This document shows positions 27,299 through 37,145 of a DNA stretch of 64,000 nucleotides, one piece after another. Every line of letters begins with the position of its first letter. The stretch's first letter is position 1. Source of the DNA: CAXXOK01 sp963675655 (GTDB lineage Bacteria; Bacillota; Clostridia; Christensenellales; Aristaeellaceae); the NCBI GenBank assembly GCA_963675655.1, contig OY776489.1, positions 1,736,001 to 1,800,000 on the forward strand, read 5' to 3'. A program made the translations under genes and the position numbers. The notes below the pieces were generated by a model that ran no database searches, had not been told where the DNA came from, and saw nothing but the letters and a program-made list of their open reading frames with translations.

Positions 27299-28327
27299 TT
27301 GCATTATCAAGAGGATTTAATTAGCATAGCATATTGCAGCAGCGATCTTTTTTCAGAGGTATGTGCAGTATCTATTGTATCGCTGTTTGAAAATAATAAG
27401 CATCTTAATAAAATTAATGTCTACATCCTTGAGAATTGTATTAGTGAAAAAAATAAGAATCGTTTTCAGGATATAGCGTGCCAGTATGGCAGGAAGATTA
27501 TATTAGTTCCAATGCCAATGCCTAATAATTTCTATCATGATGAGAGATATACCTTTGATACGGTTGGCAGAACATTTGGCAGAATGATTTGGGGTGATGT
27601 TTTACCCGAAACTGTCCATAAAATCATTAGTCTAGATAGTGATACGATGATTCTTGGAGATATAAAAGAATTGTGGAACTATGATCTTCACGGGAAACCT
27701 ATAGCTGGTGTCGATGATTGTATGGGTAAAGTTGCTATGGTAAAGACACAGCACTTGGAACCCAATACGGTGCATTGTAATGCTGGAATGTATGTAATTG
27801 ATTTGGATGTTTGGAGAGAGGAAAACTGGACGGAGATTTTTCATCAGTATATAAACAAACTCTTTGATAAAGGTATTATGCTTGGTGGATATGAAGAAGA
27901 AGTTATTACTCATACCTTGAGTGAACGGTTTTTCCTGCTTCCACCGAAATTCAATCTGATGACACTGGAGCAGGTTTTCACATATAAAGAAGCATTAGCA
28001 TTTCGGCAACCATTAACCTATTATAGTAAGGCTGAGATTAAAGAGGCTCTTGAGCATCCAGTAATCACACATACGACAAATTTCTTTTATATTAAAAAGC
28101 GTATTTTTGAGGCGAAAAGCGATCATCCGCAAAGAACAAACTATGAGAAATACAGGGCAATAACACCTTGGAGAGATGATCCTCCAATGGATGCTAAATA
28201 TTCCTTAAAGCATGATTTTATAAAAGGATTCTGGCATACAATGCCACGGCCTCTAACGATTCGAATAGCTCGTTTCGTAAGGAATGAAATCAGACCAAGA
28301 CTGGATAAAAAGAGAGACGATATCTAG
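27299..28327 (+). CDS. Glycosyltransferase family 8 protein
   Basis: A 342-residue enzyme of the GT8 (LgtC/galactosyl-glucosyltransferase) type. SIAYCSSDLFSEV opens the nucleotide-sugar fold, KIISLDSDTMIL carries the metal-binding DxD near residue 117, and NAGMYVIDL follows. The start is probably TTG at 27299, immediately after the upstream stop, with GAAGGGA upstream. It adds a hexose to the repeat unit on the cytoplasmic side. The donor sugar cannot be read from sequence. Confidence 0.85.
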   Translation: MHYQEDLISIAYCSSDLFSEVCAVSIVSLFENNKHLNKINVYILENCISEKNKNRFQDIACQYGRKIILVPMPMPNNFYHDERYTFDTVGRTFGRMIWGDVLPETVHKIISLDSDTMILGDIKELWNYDLHGKPIAGVDDCMGKVAMVKTQHLEPNTVHCNAGMYVIDLDVWREENWTEIFHQYINKLFDKGIMLGGYEEEVITHTLSERFFLLPPKFNLMTLEQVFTYKEALAFRQPLTYYSKAEIKEALEHPVITHTTNFFYIKKRIFEAKSDHPQRTNYEKYRAITPWRDDPPMDAKYSLKHDFIKGFWHTMPRPLTIRIARFVRNEIRPRLDKKRDDI

Positions 28328-28344
28328 AAACGGAGAATATGGAT

Positions 28345-29139
28345 ATGATCCCAAAGGTGATTCATTATTGCTGGTTCGGTGGTAATCCGCTGACAGAGAT
28401 GGCCGTTAACTGTATAGAAAGCTGGAAAATATTCTTTCCGGATTATGAAATAAAAGAATGGAACGAGGATAACTTTGATTTAACGATTTGCGACTATGTG
28501 AAAGAAGCGTATTTGTTAAAAAAGTGGGCCTTTGTTTCGGATTATGCACGTTTTTGGATTTTGTACAAATACGGTGGATTATATTTCGATACGGATGTTG
28601 AAATAGTAAAACCCTTTGATGAAATTATAAATGGAAGTGGGTTTTTAGGAAGGGAATGCCATAATGATAATACCTATCCTGTTAACCCTGGATTGGGAAT
28701 GGCTGCCGAGAAAGGCAGCCTTGTGTTGAAAAAAATGTTGGCATATTACGACAAGCTTCATTTTGCAAATCCGGACGGCCATATGAACATGAAAACTATT
28801 GTTGATTATACCACGGAAGTCCTGGAGAAGTTTGGTTTAAACAGGTTTGGAGATGTAATGCAACAGGTTGGCTGTTTTCAAGTTTATCCATCTGAGTTTT
28901 TTTCGCCACAGAATATGTATACCGGTGAGGTGAAACGAACAAATAACACACGATCAGTTCATTACTACTCGGGTTCCTGGGATACTATAACAGTACAGCA
29001 GGGGTTGAAGATTAAAAGAGAAGCAGTAGCAAAACATGGGGCATATTTCGGAAAATTGGTATACTTATTTAAGTATTCGGCATATATTATAAAAAATGAC
29101 GGTTTAAAGCTGTTCATTAATAAGTTGAGGAGCAGGTAG
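28345..29139 (+). CDS. Glycosyltransferase with sugar-binding DXD motif (GT32-like)
   Basis: About 264 residues. IPKVIHYCWFGG at the start, LYKYGGLYFDTDVEIVK in the middle (the DxD metal site), and NPGLGMAA afterwards are characteristic of the Gly_transf_sug / GT32 capsular transferases. The second ATG (28345) is preferred because CGGAG is nine bases before it; an ATG six bases earlier is too close. It lies 17 bases after the GT8 gene and directly before wzy. Confidence 0.87.
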   Translation: MIPKVIHYCWFGGNPLTEMAVNCIESWKIFFPDYEIKEWNEDNFDLTICDYVKEAYLLKKWAFVSDYARFWILYKYGGLYFDTDVEIVKPFDEIINGSGFLGRECHNDNTYPVNPGLGMAAEKGSLVLKKMLAYYDKLHFANPDGHMNMKTIVDYTTEVLEKFGLNRFGDVMQQVGCFQVYPSEFFSPQNMYTGEVKRTNNTRSVHYYSGSWDTITVQQGLKIKREAVAKHGAYFGKLVYLFKYSAYIIKNDGLKLFINKLRSR

Positions 29140-29143
29140 CCGT

Positions 29144-30559
29144 ATGCATGCTTTTTCATTCCTGCTAATAGTAAGCACGTTTCTGAATTTGTTTATAAAT
29201 AAGAGTTCAAAAAAAATACTGATAGTACAAACGGCTATAACGATATTTGTTTGTTCTTTCATCAACGTTGGCTATTTTATTGAAAGTGAATTGATTAGTG
29301 TAGACTATTACCAAGGCGCAATCATTCTAAATTTTGTAGTAGTGGTTTTATGCAAAGGGCATAAGCTTGTTATATCAAAATGGGGTTTATATTATGTTGC
29401 TGGCTTGCTGATATCAGTCATTCTGCTTATTCTTGTGCCATCAACTTCGGCTAACGTCACTGGCCTCTCGGAGCCTAGGTTTGAATATTATATGACAGGG
29501 CAACTCGCTTTTTCACATCCGGTTTTTAGTAAATTCACGGTGTTCTATTTAATTATTTCTATCTGCCTGGCATACATTGTGGATGTGATAGGGCATTCCT
29601 TTACGCGAGAGGATTGGATCCGGACATTAGGGATTGTTGAAAAACTAGGAAAAACTCTTTTGATAATAGTATGTTTTGAAATAATAACTAAATACGTTCT
29701 GAGAAGTAATATGTATTTCTCATTTATCGTTGGAGTGTTCGGTGAAGGAACAAGTACTTATCTGACGCTGGTCAGCAGAGGACCATTCTATATTTTACAA
29801 GGACTTACAAGAGAGGCGTCTCATTTTGCGTATGGAATGATGTTGCTTGTTATTCTGTTGTTTACAACAGGAAAAATTGAAGAAAGAAAGAGTGCCGTAT
29901 GGATAACAATAGCATTGCTGGCTTTGGTATTGTCTGGTGCTTTTTCTATGGTTTTATATGTTACCTTTCTCACGGCGTATTATGTAGTTGTCGTGGCATA
30001 TTACAACAAAAAGGATAGAACTCCCAGGAAAAGAATGGAAAAATTTATACTAATTTCTATTATTGCATTCACTCTGATTGGTATTGTGGGCATCGCGTTG
30101 ATACGATTAAATGAATATATTGCAACCCGTATGAATGAAACGTTGGAAGTGATTTATGGACTAGGGGAAAATGATGTGGGTTATTATTCAATGCTACATT
30201 ATGTAACCTCAAGCCAATCTAGATTGTATAGCTTATATTTTACATTTATGGAATGGATAAAAAGACCACTATTTGGCTTAGGAATAGGTACAACGTTTTG
30301 CTATAGCAGCACAATGTTAACACTAGCCGAAACCGGATTAGCTACATCGGTATTAATGTGGCTGTTTTTTATGAGTATCATGAAAAAATACTGCATTAAC
30401 GTTACACCATGCAAAATTTCTTTAGCGCTTTGGGTTGGGTGTAATGTTCTGGCAGGTATGCAATTGCGTCTCACTGTTACAGCTGATGTCTTGATTGTTA
30501 TGGGGTGCTGTATTGCACTTTTTAGTTTCAATAGAAATCAAAGTATCCAATCGTGTTAA
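29144..30559 (+). CDS. wzy: O-antigen/capsule polymerase (Wzy-like)
   Basis: A 471-residue protein made of about eleven hydrophobic helices, with one large polar loop in the second half (LGENDVGYYSMLHYVTSSQS) and an RPLFGLGIGT stretch typical of Wzy/O-antigen ligase-like membrane proteins. It would join repeat units on the outer face of the membrane. GAGG lies upstream of the ATG, and the gene begins four bases after the GT32-like gene. It is very AT-rich compared with rfbFGH. Assignment to Wzy rests on topology and cluster position. Confidence 0.78.
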   Translation: MHAFSFLLIVSTFLNLFINKSSKKILIVQTAITIFVCSFINVGYFIESELISVDYYQGAIILNFVVVVLCKGHKLVISKWGLYYVAGLLISVILLILVPSTSANVTGLSEPRFEYYMTGQLAFSHPVFSKFTVFYLIISICLAYIVDVIGHSFTREDWIRTLGIVEKLGKTLLIIVCFEIITKYVLRSNMYFSFIVGVFGEGTSTYLTLVSRGPFYILQGLTREASHFAYGMMLLVILLFTTGKIEERKSAVWITIALLALVLSGAFSMVLYVTFLTAYYVVVVAYYNKKDRTPRKRMEKFILISIIAFTLIGIVGIALIRLNEYIATRMNETLEVIYGLGENDVGYYSMLHYVTSSQSRLYSLYFTFMEWIKRPLFGLGIGTTFCYSSTMLTLAETGLATSVLMWLFFMSIMKKYCINVTPCKISLALWVGCNVLAGMQLRLTVTADVLIVMGCCIALFSFNRNQSIQSC

Positions 30560-30639
30560 GGCAATACCGCATAGAGTAAAAGCAGTTAAACAAACGAACA
30601 GAAGGTAGAAAAAAATATGAACTAGCAACTTAGGTTATC

Positions 30640-31525
30640 CGCTTTGCCCGAAGAACTGAGTCAGGAAACATCCAATAAGAAGAGATTTCTCCACAGATCG
30701 ATCGCATAATCCCAAGGGGAGTGGAAAGGCGATCTGCTCCCACAAAAACTGGATCAATAAAAGAGCTGGCGATCTGGCACAAGAGAGATGGAAAGAACCA
30801 GATGAAGCCAATGAAAAGGGGCAAATGTACATAAGAGCGGATCGCATCTGCATTGCAGTAAGAAGCAATTATACCTTGGGATCAGACATATGTCGAAAAA
30901 TGAGAGTGGCTGAGAAACGGTTTTGCCATTTCTTTATGATATTGCGAGCTTGATAATACTCAGCCCTTGAACTTGCGGTGAAAAGTAAGAAAGCACTAAA
31001 AATGTATGTAGAATGCTATTAGCAACACAACCCAACATGCTGAATGAATGCGGGATGATGGACTTTGTCTGTGATCAGTTTTATAATGGAAAAGATCTTG
31101 ATCCCTTGCCTTCTAGGATGCTTTCTGCTGGGAATGCTTGACACTGCATGTGTATAAAAGTATGACAGGTGAAGATGTGACCAGTATACTGGATCAGAAC
31201 AAACAAACGTGAGGGCTGCATACGCACATCAAGATGGATAATGGTTCAGAGTTTATACCAAAACTTTGGATTCATGGATACACTTCAACCCTGTTCTCTG
31301 TGATTCTTGGCGCTCTGGAACCCCAAACGCAGCAACCAAATTCTTCAACAGCAGCTTTTTAATATAAGTGCCTGAACACGAATTGGTTTTTATCCATGGC
31401 AGATGCCAGGGATAGAAAAGGACGATAGAAAGACGACTACAATGAGCTTCGTCTTCACGTTTCACTAACATACCTTACAGCAGCAGATTTTGCCAGAAAA
31501 CAAGCTGAAATCGCTGTCTAGCACC
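30640..31525 (+). pseudogene. Decayed IS3-family transposase
   Basis: Fragments in several frames line up with IS3 orfB. LNLRVK-like residues lie near 30970, then LNECGMMDFVCDQFYNGK, MTGEDVTSILDQNKQ, HIKMDNGSEFIPK, CLNTNWFLSMADARD, and a final YLTAADFARKQAEIA near 31480-31520. The aspartates of the DDE core survive in DF and DNGSEF, but stops and frameshifts break the frame. The block fills the 1.06 kb gap between wzy and the pyruvyl transferase gene, which has no intact gene. Confidence 0.8.
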
Positions 31526-31622
31526 TTCGATTTTTAACTCTGTGCCTAGTCCAATTTCGGGGAGCACCTCATGCATGGCGTTTTCCAAAAGATAAAACTA
31601 TTTACGAAGGAAAGAGACTGTT

Positions 31623-32804
31623 ATGATTAAAATTGGGATATTGACTTTTCATTTTGTAAATAACAGCGGGGCAATATTGCAATGTATTGCCCTTCAACGC
31701 GTATTAAGTAAACTGACGGATGTGGAAGTCGAAGTTATTAACTATCAACCATATTACCATACTAATATGTATAGCCCGATTACAAATCCCTTTCTACAAG
31801 CAGGGGCGTTGGTAAAATCGTTGGGGGATAAGAATATTGCCTTTAAAATATATAGGTATTTTAGAAATGTGGCATCTTCTCTCGTGAAAAACGTTCACTT
31901 TATAGAGCGATATAAAAAGAGGGGAATTTTCGAGGAATATTATAAGAGATATCTAAAATTATCTGCATTGTGCAGGGACACATCCCATCTGCGTAACTGT
32001 AGAGCATATGACTTATATATTGTTGGAAGTGACCAGCTGTGGAACTCACATATTACAAATTATGCGATTGATTATGCATATTATTTGAATTTTGTAAAAA
32101 CCGATTACAGCAGAAGGATTACATATGCGGTAAGCGGTGACTTGCTGGAGAATGAAGTACATCAAGTAACAAGCTTATTAAATAAGTTTGATTCGATTTC
32201 AGTTCGAGAAAGGAAAACATTTAATCAACTGCATGACATATTGTTAGGAAAAGACATTAGGATAGACTTAGATCCTACAATGCTCTTAACAAAAGGGGAC
32301 TACAGCGCGCTCGAAGAAAAATGGTCCCTTCCAGAAAAGTACATTCTGTTTTATGGGCTGGCTACGAGTGATCCTTCGGTACTCGTACAAGCGCTGGAGC
32401 AACTGGAACTGCGAGTTGACTTACCTGTTATTGATATTTCTTCGGTAAGCTATCATTTGAAAGTTAAAACCATTAAGAAAAAGTATTTTTCTCCGGGGCA
32501 ATTTTTATCTGCGATTAAGGGCGCGGGATATGTTGTAACGAATTCTTTTCATGGAACAGCATTTTCAATACTCTATAACAGGAGTTTTTATACGGTACTC
32601 CCGGCGCTGCATCCAGAAAGACTGGAATATCTGCTTGAGAAGTTGGAGCTAAAAGATAGAATTGTGACATCAAACGTATCCCCTGAGCACGTAATTAATT
32701 GGGATACAACAAATAAACTGCTGGAAAATGAAAGGCAAGATTCGAAAGAGTACTTATATAGTGAAGTGGAAAAGACCCGAAAAAGAACAGGATATGGTGA
32801 TTAG
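31623..32804 (+). CDS. Polysaccharide pyruvyl transferase family protein
   Basis: A 393-residue enzyme. IGILTFHFVNNSGAILQCIALQR at the start and YDLYIVGSDQLWN near residue 135 are signatures of the pyruvyl transferase family, together with TNSFHGTAFSILY near residue 300. It would transfer pyruvate from phosphoenolpyruvate to a sugar as a ketal, adding negative charge to the polymer. GAAAGAGA precedes the ATG. It overlaps the next gene, an FrhB-like protein, by 11 bases; the pair is a common combination in gut Bacillota polysaccharide loci. Confidence 0.88.
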   Translation: MIKIGILTFHFVNNSGAILQCIALQRVLSKLTDVEVEVINYQPYYHTNMYSPITNPFLQAGALVKSLGDKNIAFKIYRYFRNVASSLVKNVHFIERYKKRGIFEEYYKRYLKLSALCRDTSHLRNCRAYDLYIVGSDQLWNSHITNYAIDYAYYLNFVKTDYSRRITYAVSGDLLENEVHQVTSLLNKFDSISVRERKTFNQLHDILLGKDIRIDLDPTMLLTKGDYSALEEKWSLPEKYILFYGLATSDPSVLVQALEQLELRVDLPVIDISSVSYHLKVKTIKKKYFSPGQFLSAIKGAGYVVTNSFHGTAFSILYNRSFYTVLPALHPERLEYLLEKLELKDRIVTSNVSPEHVINWDTTNKLLENERQDSKEYLYSEVEKTRKRTGYGD

Positions 32805-33768
32805 CTTGAGACAAGAACCGGAATGTTATGCCGTAAGGCTGAAAGACATGGACGAGGTACAAAAATCGCGGAGCGGTGGCTTTTTTATTTCCTTGTGCCG
32901 ATATGTAACCAGCTTGGGTGGAGTGGTATATGGGTGCAGTGGCACAGACCCGCATCGTATTGTTCACATTAGGGCAAAATCAATGGGCGAGTGCGAGTGT
33001 TTCAGGAACGCCAAGTATGTTCAGAGTGCAGTTGCAGATACCTTCAGACAGTGCGCGCTTGACCTAACAAACGGCAAGAGGGTTCTGTTTTCCGGAACCG
33101 GGTGTCAGATACAAGGGCTGCTTAACTATTTGGAGGTAAGCTCTGTCGATATTACTAGGCTGATAACGGTGGATTTGGTATGTCACGGAGTTCCATCCCC
33201 TGGCATATGGAATGCGTACATAAACGAACTGGAAAAGACTGACGGGAAAAAGGTAGTTACTGTGAATTTCAGGGATAAAAATGCTTGTGGATGGGTGGCC
33301 CATAAAGAAAGAATTGTATTTGCAGATGGAACAAGCGTATTACAGGACGTATGGACGAACTTGTTTTATTCAAATACAATTTTAAGACCTTCCTGTTCTA
33401 CCTGCCTTTTTGCTACTACGATTCGAAACTCGGATTTTACGATTGGGGATTATTGGGGAATCGAAAATAATGCCAAGGAGTTTGATGATGACAAAGGTGT
33501 AAACCTGGTGCTTGTCAACTCGGAAAAAGGCAGAGATAATTTCGCTAAACTTGATGATATTGATTTTAAAAGGACCTTGCTGTCAAATTCATTACAACCG
33601 AACCTATGCCAACCCTCTCTGGTTGATGCTAAAAAAAGGAAGAGAGTTATGAACGACTATCAGAAAAAAACACAGAAACGTTTTGTGAATCAATACCTTT
33701 GTAAAACCGGTTTGTTTTACTTGACTGCAAAAATAAAGAATAAACTACAGTCAATTATAGGAGCATAG
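32794..33768 (+). CDS. FrhB-like protein (coenzyme F420 hydrogenase beta subunit C-terminal domain) lacking the ferredoxin part
   Basis: About 324 residues. KSRSGGFFISLCRY, LFSGTGCQIQGLL and VDLVCHGVPSP are the conserved blocks of the FrhB domain, and SCSTCLFATTIRNSDFTIGDYWG gives the later Cys pair. Relatives in polysaccharide clusters normally begin with a two-cluster 4Fe-4S domain; here that part is absent, while an isolated copy of it lies at 36391. The start is uncertain because the ribosome site is weak. The redox role in polymer modification is not known. Confidence 0.82.
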   Translation: MVISLRQEPECYAVRLKDMDEVQKSRSGGFFISLCRYVTSLGGVVYGCSGTDPHRIVHIRAKSMGECECFRNAKYVQSAVADTFRQCALDLTNGKRVLFSGTGCQIQGLLNYLEVSSVDITRLITVDLVCHGVPSPGIWNAYINELEKTDGKKVVTVNFRDKNACGWVAHKERIVFADGTSVLQDVWTNLFYSNTILRPSCSTCLFATTIRNSDFTIGDYWGIENNAKEFDDDKGVNLVLVNSEKGRDNFAKLDDIDFKRTLLSNSLQPNLCQPSLVDAKKRKRVMNDYQKKTQKRFVNQYLCKTGLFYLTAKIKNKLQSIIGA

Positions 33769-33771
33769 CTA

Positions 33772-35301
33772 ATGAAACGTAATGCTTATATGAATATGAC
33801 ATTTGCCGCGCTGAGCAAGGGTGTTGCAATCGTTGGACCGTTTATTATAAGAACAATTATTATCTATAAACTGGGAAATGAGTATGTGGGCTTAAATTCC
33901 TTGTTTACATCTTTATTGAATGTTCTTAATCTTGCGGAACTGGGTTTTGGCTCTGCAATGACGTTTTTCATGTATAAGCCGGTAAATGAGGGCGATTATG
34001 CAAAGATAGCTGCACTGCTAAATTTTCATAAATTAGTCTATAGGATTATTGGTGGAGTTGTTTTACTGATTGGGTTGCTGCTGACTCCGTTTATTAGCAA
34101 CCTGATTGCAGGAACATATCCGGCTAATATCAATATATACATACTGTTTATAATATACCTGCTAAACACTGTGGCATCTTACACATTATTTGCATATAAG
34201 AACTCAATACTTGTGGCGAATTGCAGAAATGATATTCTGTATGCACTACAAGGTGTAACGCAACTCGTGATGTACATTATTCAGATCATAGTGTTGCTGC
34301 TGACTGCAAATTACTACTTCTATATTGTATTTTTACCGTTATTTACAATCATCAATAATGTGTTGATCTATATTGTCACAAAAAAACGGTATCCTGAATT
34401 TGTTGATGCTGGCAAGCTGGATGGCGCTGAAAGGCAGCTTATATTTGGTCAGATTAAAGCGTTGCTTGTTCATAGACTGGCGGGGGTTTTGATAACCTCA
34501 TTAGATAACATTGTTATCTCAACCATTTTAGGGTTGAACGCATTGGCGCTATTTTCCAATTATTTCTATATTGTGAATGCAATCAATGGATTAGTCGAGA
34601 TAATAATGGCTTCTATTGTTTCAACAATAGGCAACCAATTGCTGAATAAAACAGAGGAACAATCTTATGAGCTGTTTTATACTATGTCGTATGTTTCAAC
34701 CATTATGTTTGGAACGTTCACGATTTGTTTCTTTAACCTTTTTCAGCCATTTGTGGAACTCTGGGTTGGGGCGGATAACCTTCTTCCGTTGAGCACAATG
34801 TTTCTGTTCTGCGTTTACTTCTACACATGGAGAATCAGATCGATTGGATTGCTGTTTAGAGACGCTGGCGGATTATGGAAGAAAGACGTTAGGAAGTCAA
34901 TGGTTGGAGTTGTTTTAGACTTGGGGCTGGACATCATTTTAGTGAAGATAATGGGTATTAATGGCGCCCTGATTTCGACAATCTTTATAATGACTTTTCT
35001 TTTCTATCCATGGGAGACAAAAGTGCTTTTCAAAGAGCTGTTCCACTGCAAACCGACAAGATATGTATTCCTTTTTATTCAAAACACAGCGATGACCGCT
35101 GTACTGCTGCTGTGTTCTTGGTATTTGTTCAAGCATGTTCATATTCAAGGGGCACTGCTGAATTTGATTGTTAGGCTGTGCTTCTCGGTTGGTTTTTCCG
35201 CCGTCGGCTTTGTATTACCGACATTAGGGACAAAGAGGTTTAATACCGCTTATCGACTGCTTCTGGTTAAAAGAGAAGATGGAAAAGGAAAGGATATATA
35301 A
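33772..35301 (+). CDS. wzx: Polysaccharide flippase (Wzx-like, MATE/MOP superfamily)
   Basis: A 509-residue protein with about 13 hydrophobic helices spread evenly. The start NMTFAALSKGVAIVGPFIIRTIIIYKLG and the block NSLFTSLLNVLNLAELGFGSAM are typical of oligosaccharide flippases in Bacillota clusters. It would move lipid-linked repeat units across the membrane to Wzy. TAGGAGCATAGCTA before the ATG supplies the ribosome site. Confidence 0.88.
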   Translation: MKRNAYMNMTFAALSKGVAIVGPFIIRTIIIYKLGNEYVGLNSLFTSLLNVLNLAELGFGSAMTFFMYKPVNEGDYAKIAALLNFHKLVYRIIGGVVLLIGLLLTPFISNLIAGTYPANINIYILFIIYLLNTVASYTLFAYKNSILVANCRNDILYALQGVTQLVMYIIQIIVLLLTANYYFYIVFLPLFTIINNVLIYIVTKKRYPEFVDAGKLDGAERQLIFGQIKALLVHRLAGVLITSLDNIVISTILGLNALALFSNYFYIVNAINGLVEIIMASIVSTIGNQLLNKTEEQSYELFYTMSYVSTIMFGTFTICFFNLFQPFVELWVGADNLLPLSTMFLFCVYFYTWRIRSIGLLFRDAGGLWKKDVRKSMVGVVLDLGLDIILVKIMGINGALISTIFIMTFLFYPWETKVLFKELFHCKPTRYVFLFIQNTAMTAVLLLCSWYLFKHVHIQGALLNLIVRLCFSVGFSAVGFVLPTLGTKRFNTAYRLLLVKREDGKGKDI

Positions 35302-35302
35302 A

Positions 35303-36406
35303 ATGAAAAAACTACTAAAGAATGCCGAGCAAAAAATTAAGAAATTATATTCGGCATGGTATAAGACCAGGTTTCATTTTAAAGAAAAGAATTTCAAAGG
35401 AATAAAAAGCCTCTCGGAACAACAGAAAAGGGTGATTGTCGAGGTTTGGAAGCCGTATCATTGTCATTATAAAATCGAGTTTTTACAGTATTATTGCAAT
35501 TTCTACGGTTATTCAGCTTTTTATATTCCGGATGATATCTGGTATAATAATATCCTCCCTCATTACAATAGCAGGACTCTTGCACAGCAAATCGATGATA
35601 AATGTTTATATGACATTTTTCTGCGAAACTTACCAATGCCTCCGTCTGTATTAAAAATAATTGACGGAAGAATATATGACAGTGATTATAACATTATCAC
35701 CATGGAAAAAGCGGATAGTATTATGAATGACGCAAGTGTGGATTTGGAAGATTTTATCATTAAGCCTTCTGTTGCTACGTGTGGCGGGAAGGGGATAAAA
35801 CGGTTTTCTGATTTGCGTTTGAAAAGTATCTCCGACATAAAAAAGGAATACCCAAATGCGATTATTCAGAGGATTATAAAACAATCGGATTGCTTGCGCA
35901 GGCTCAACGCAAGCTCATTAAACACGATTAGAATTTCGTCGTTGATACTGAATGACGGTACGTTGGTTATTCCAGCTGCGGTAATGAGAATGGGGGCAAA
36001 TGGTTCGATTGTGGATAATGTCAGCTCTGGAGGTATTTTTGTTGGGGTTGATATTGCTTCTGGAACCCTTAAGGGATATGGATATAGTCGCATGACTGGG
36101 CAGTATGAGAGATTCTTGGCGCATCCTAATTCGAAAGTAATTTTTAAAAACTATAAAATTCAAGGGTTTTATAAGATTATCGAGTTAATCCGTAACAATG
36201 CTAGATATCTTCCAAAGACTAGATTACTTGGATGGGATTTCACGCTGGATTCAAATAACGATCCGGTTATGATCGAAGTAAATATTGAAGATCACGAACT
36301 GGAGATGATGCAACTGGTAAATGGCCCATACTTTGGTAACGATGAACTGACGGTAAGGGTATTAGCAGAAGTATTTGAAGGAGAAAAAAAGTGTCTGTGC
36401 AAATAA
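35303..36406 (+). CDS. ATP-grasp sugar-transfer-associated protein
   Basis: A protein of about 367 residues with the layout of sugar-transfer-associated ATP-grasp proteins. DFIIKPSVATCGGKGIKRF is the ATP-binding strand and loop, NASSLNTIRISSL follows, and the metal-binding end is GWDFTLDSNNDPVMIEVN. It probably attaches an amino acid or another acid to a sugar. The second ATG (35303) is chosen because GGAAAGGAT lies upstream; an ATG at 35279 overlaps the wzx end. It overlaps the short ferredoxin-like gene at its 3' end. Confidence 0.83.
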   Translation: MKKLLKNAEQKIKKLYSAWYKTRFHFKEKNFKGIKSLSEQQKRVIVEVWKPYHCHYKIEFLQYYCNFYGYSAFYIPDDIWYNNILPHYNSRTLAQQIDDKCLYDIFLRNLPMPPSVLKIIDGRIYDSDYNIITMEKADSIMNDASVDLEDFIIKPSVATCGGKGIKRFSDLRLKSISDIKKEYPNAIIQRIIKQSDCLRRLNASSLNTIRISSLILNDGTLVIPAAVMRMGANGSIVDNVSSGGIFVGVDIASGTLKGYGYSRMTGQYERFLAHPNSKVIFKNYKIQGFYKIIELIRNNARYLPKTRLLGWDFTLDSNNDPVMIEVNIEDHELEMMQLVNGPYFGNDELTVRVLAEVFEGEKKCLCK

Positions 36407-36636
36407 ATCGAAAGAAAGAGGAAATAACTCATCCTATTCCAATCCTTTTCACCCGAAAAGAGGATTGCTGCGGGTGTGCAGCCTGCTGTGCAGTTTGCCC
36501 AAAGCGTGCGATCATCATGGTAAGGGATGAGGAAGGTTTTGAGTATCCGACTATCAGAACGGCATTGTGTGTCCGTTGTAATCAATGTATAAGAGTGTGT
36601 CCGATAAAAAGGCATACAACAAACAGCCTTGTCTAA
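36391..36636 (+). CDS. Short 4Fe-4S ferredoxin-domain protein, truncated FrhB N-terminus
   Basis: 81 residues with two clusters of Cys: CCGCAACCAVCPKRA and CVRCNQCIRVCP, binding two [4Fe-4S] centres. This matches the N-terminal domain of the FrhB-type proteins found in polysaccharide clusters, which are usually about 400 residues long. Here the frame ends soon after the second cluster and no FrhB domain follows, so it is either a truncated gene or a free-standing ferredoxin. Start GTG with GAAGGAG seven bases upstream. It overlaps the ATP-grasp gene by 16 bases and is the last gene of the cluster. Confidence 0.75.
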   Translation: MSVQINRKKEEITHPIPILFTRKEDCCGCAACCAVCPKRAIIMVRDEEGFEYPTIRTALCVRCNQCIRVCPIKRHTTNSLV

Positions 36637-37110
36637 CGCCGGGACAATATGAAAAAGATTGTCAATAGTTAGTCAGATAGAGTTTATGAGGCCAATGCAT
36701 ACCTGACTCGACCGGGGAGCAGCAGCCAAGGGTGCTATGCAACCGCTTATGGTCAAGCCACGGAATGCACGGATGTTAGATGATCCGTGATCTGTGCAAG
36801 ATCGCCTTGCCTTGATTCTGATTTCAATATATTTGTTGCTATTGCCTTTGCCCTAAAAACTTGTATCTTTCTATAAATACCGAATGAATGGGGGATGAGA
36901 TGGAAGTACAGATGATATTATATACTGAATTGACAGCGGTATGACAAAAATGTATATGATGCAATCTGGAGTATTTAATATGGCTGAAGGGACTGGCGGT
37001 GGATATTGGGTATCGCGCGCTAAGGCTAAGCCTTCGGTCGTGTTGGATACGAAAAAAGAAGCGCAGCACAGGAAATGCAATGAAAAGACAATATCCCCCC
37101 ATAGCTTGCA
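36637..37110. other. Non-coding junction between the polysaccharide cluster and cstA
   Basis: No supported gene. The sequence shifts from AT-rich to the GC-rich style of the flank. It probably includes the missing end of the truncated ferredoxin/FrhB gene and rearranged debris, but I recognise no specific element. Confidence 0.4.
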
Positions 37111-37139
37111 TTGACTTATAGCCTGGCGGTGATTATAAT
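37111..37139 (+). promoter_or_regulatory. Promoter of the cstA T-box leader
   Basis: TTGACT and TATAAT separated by 17 bases, a near-consensus sigma-A promoter placed just before the T-box leader. Confidence 0.85.
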
Positions 37140-37145
37140 GACTTG

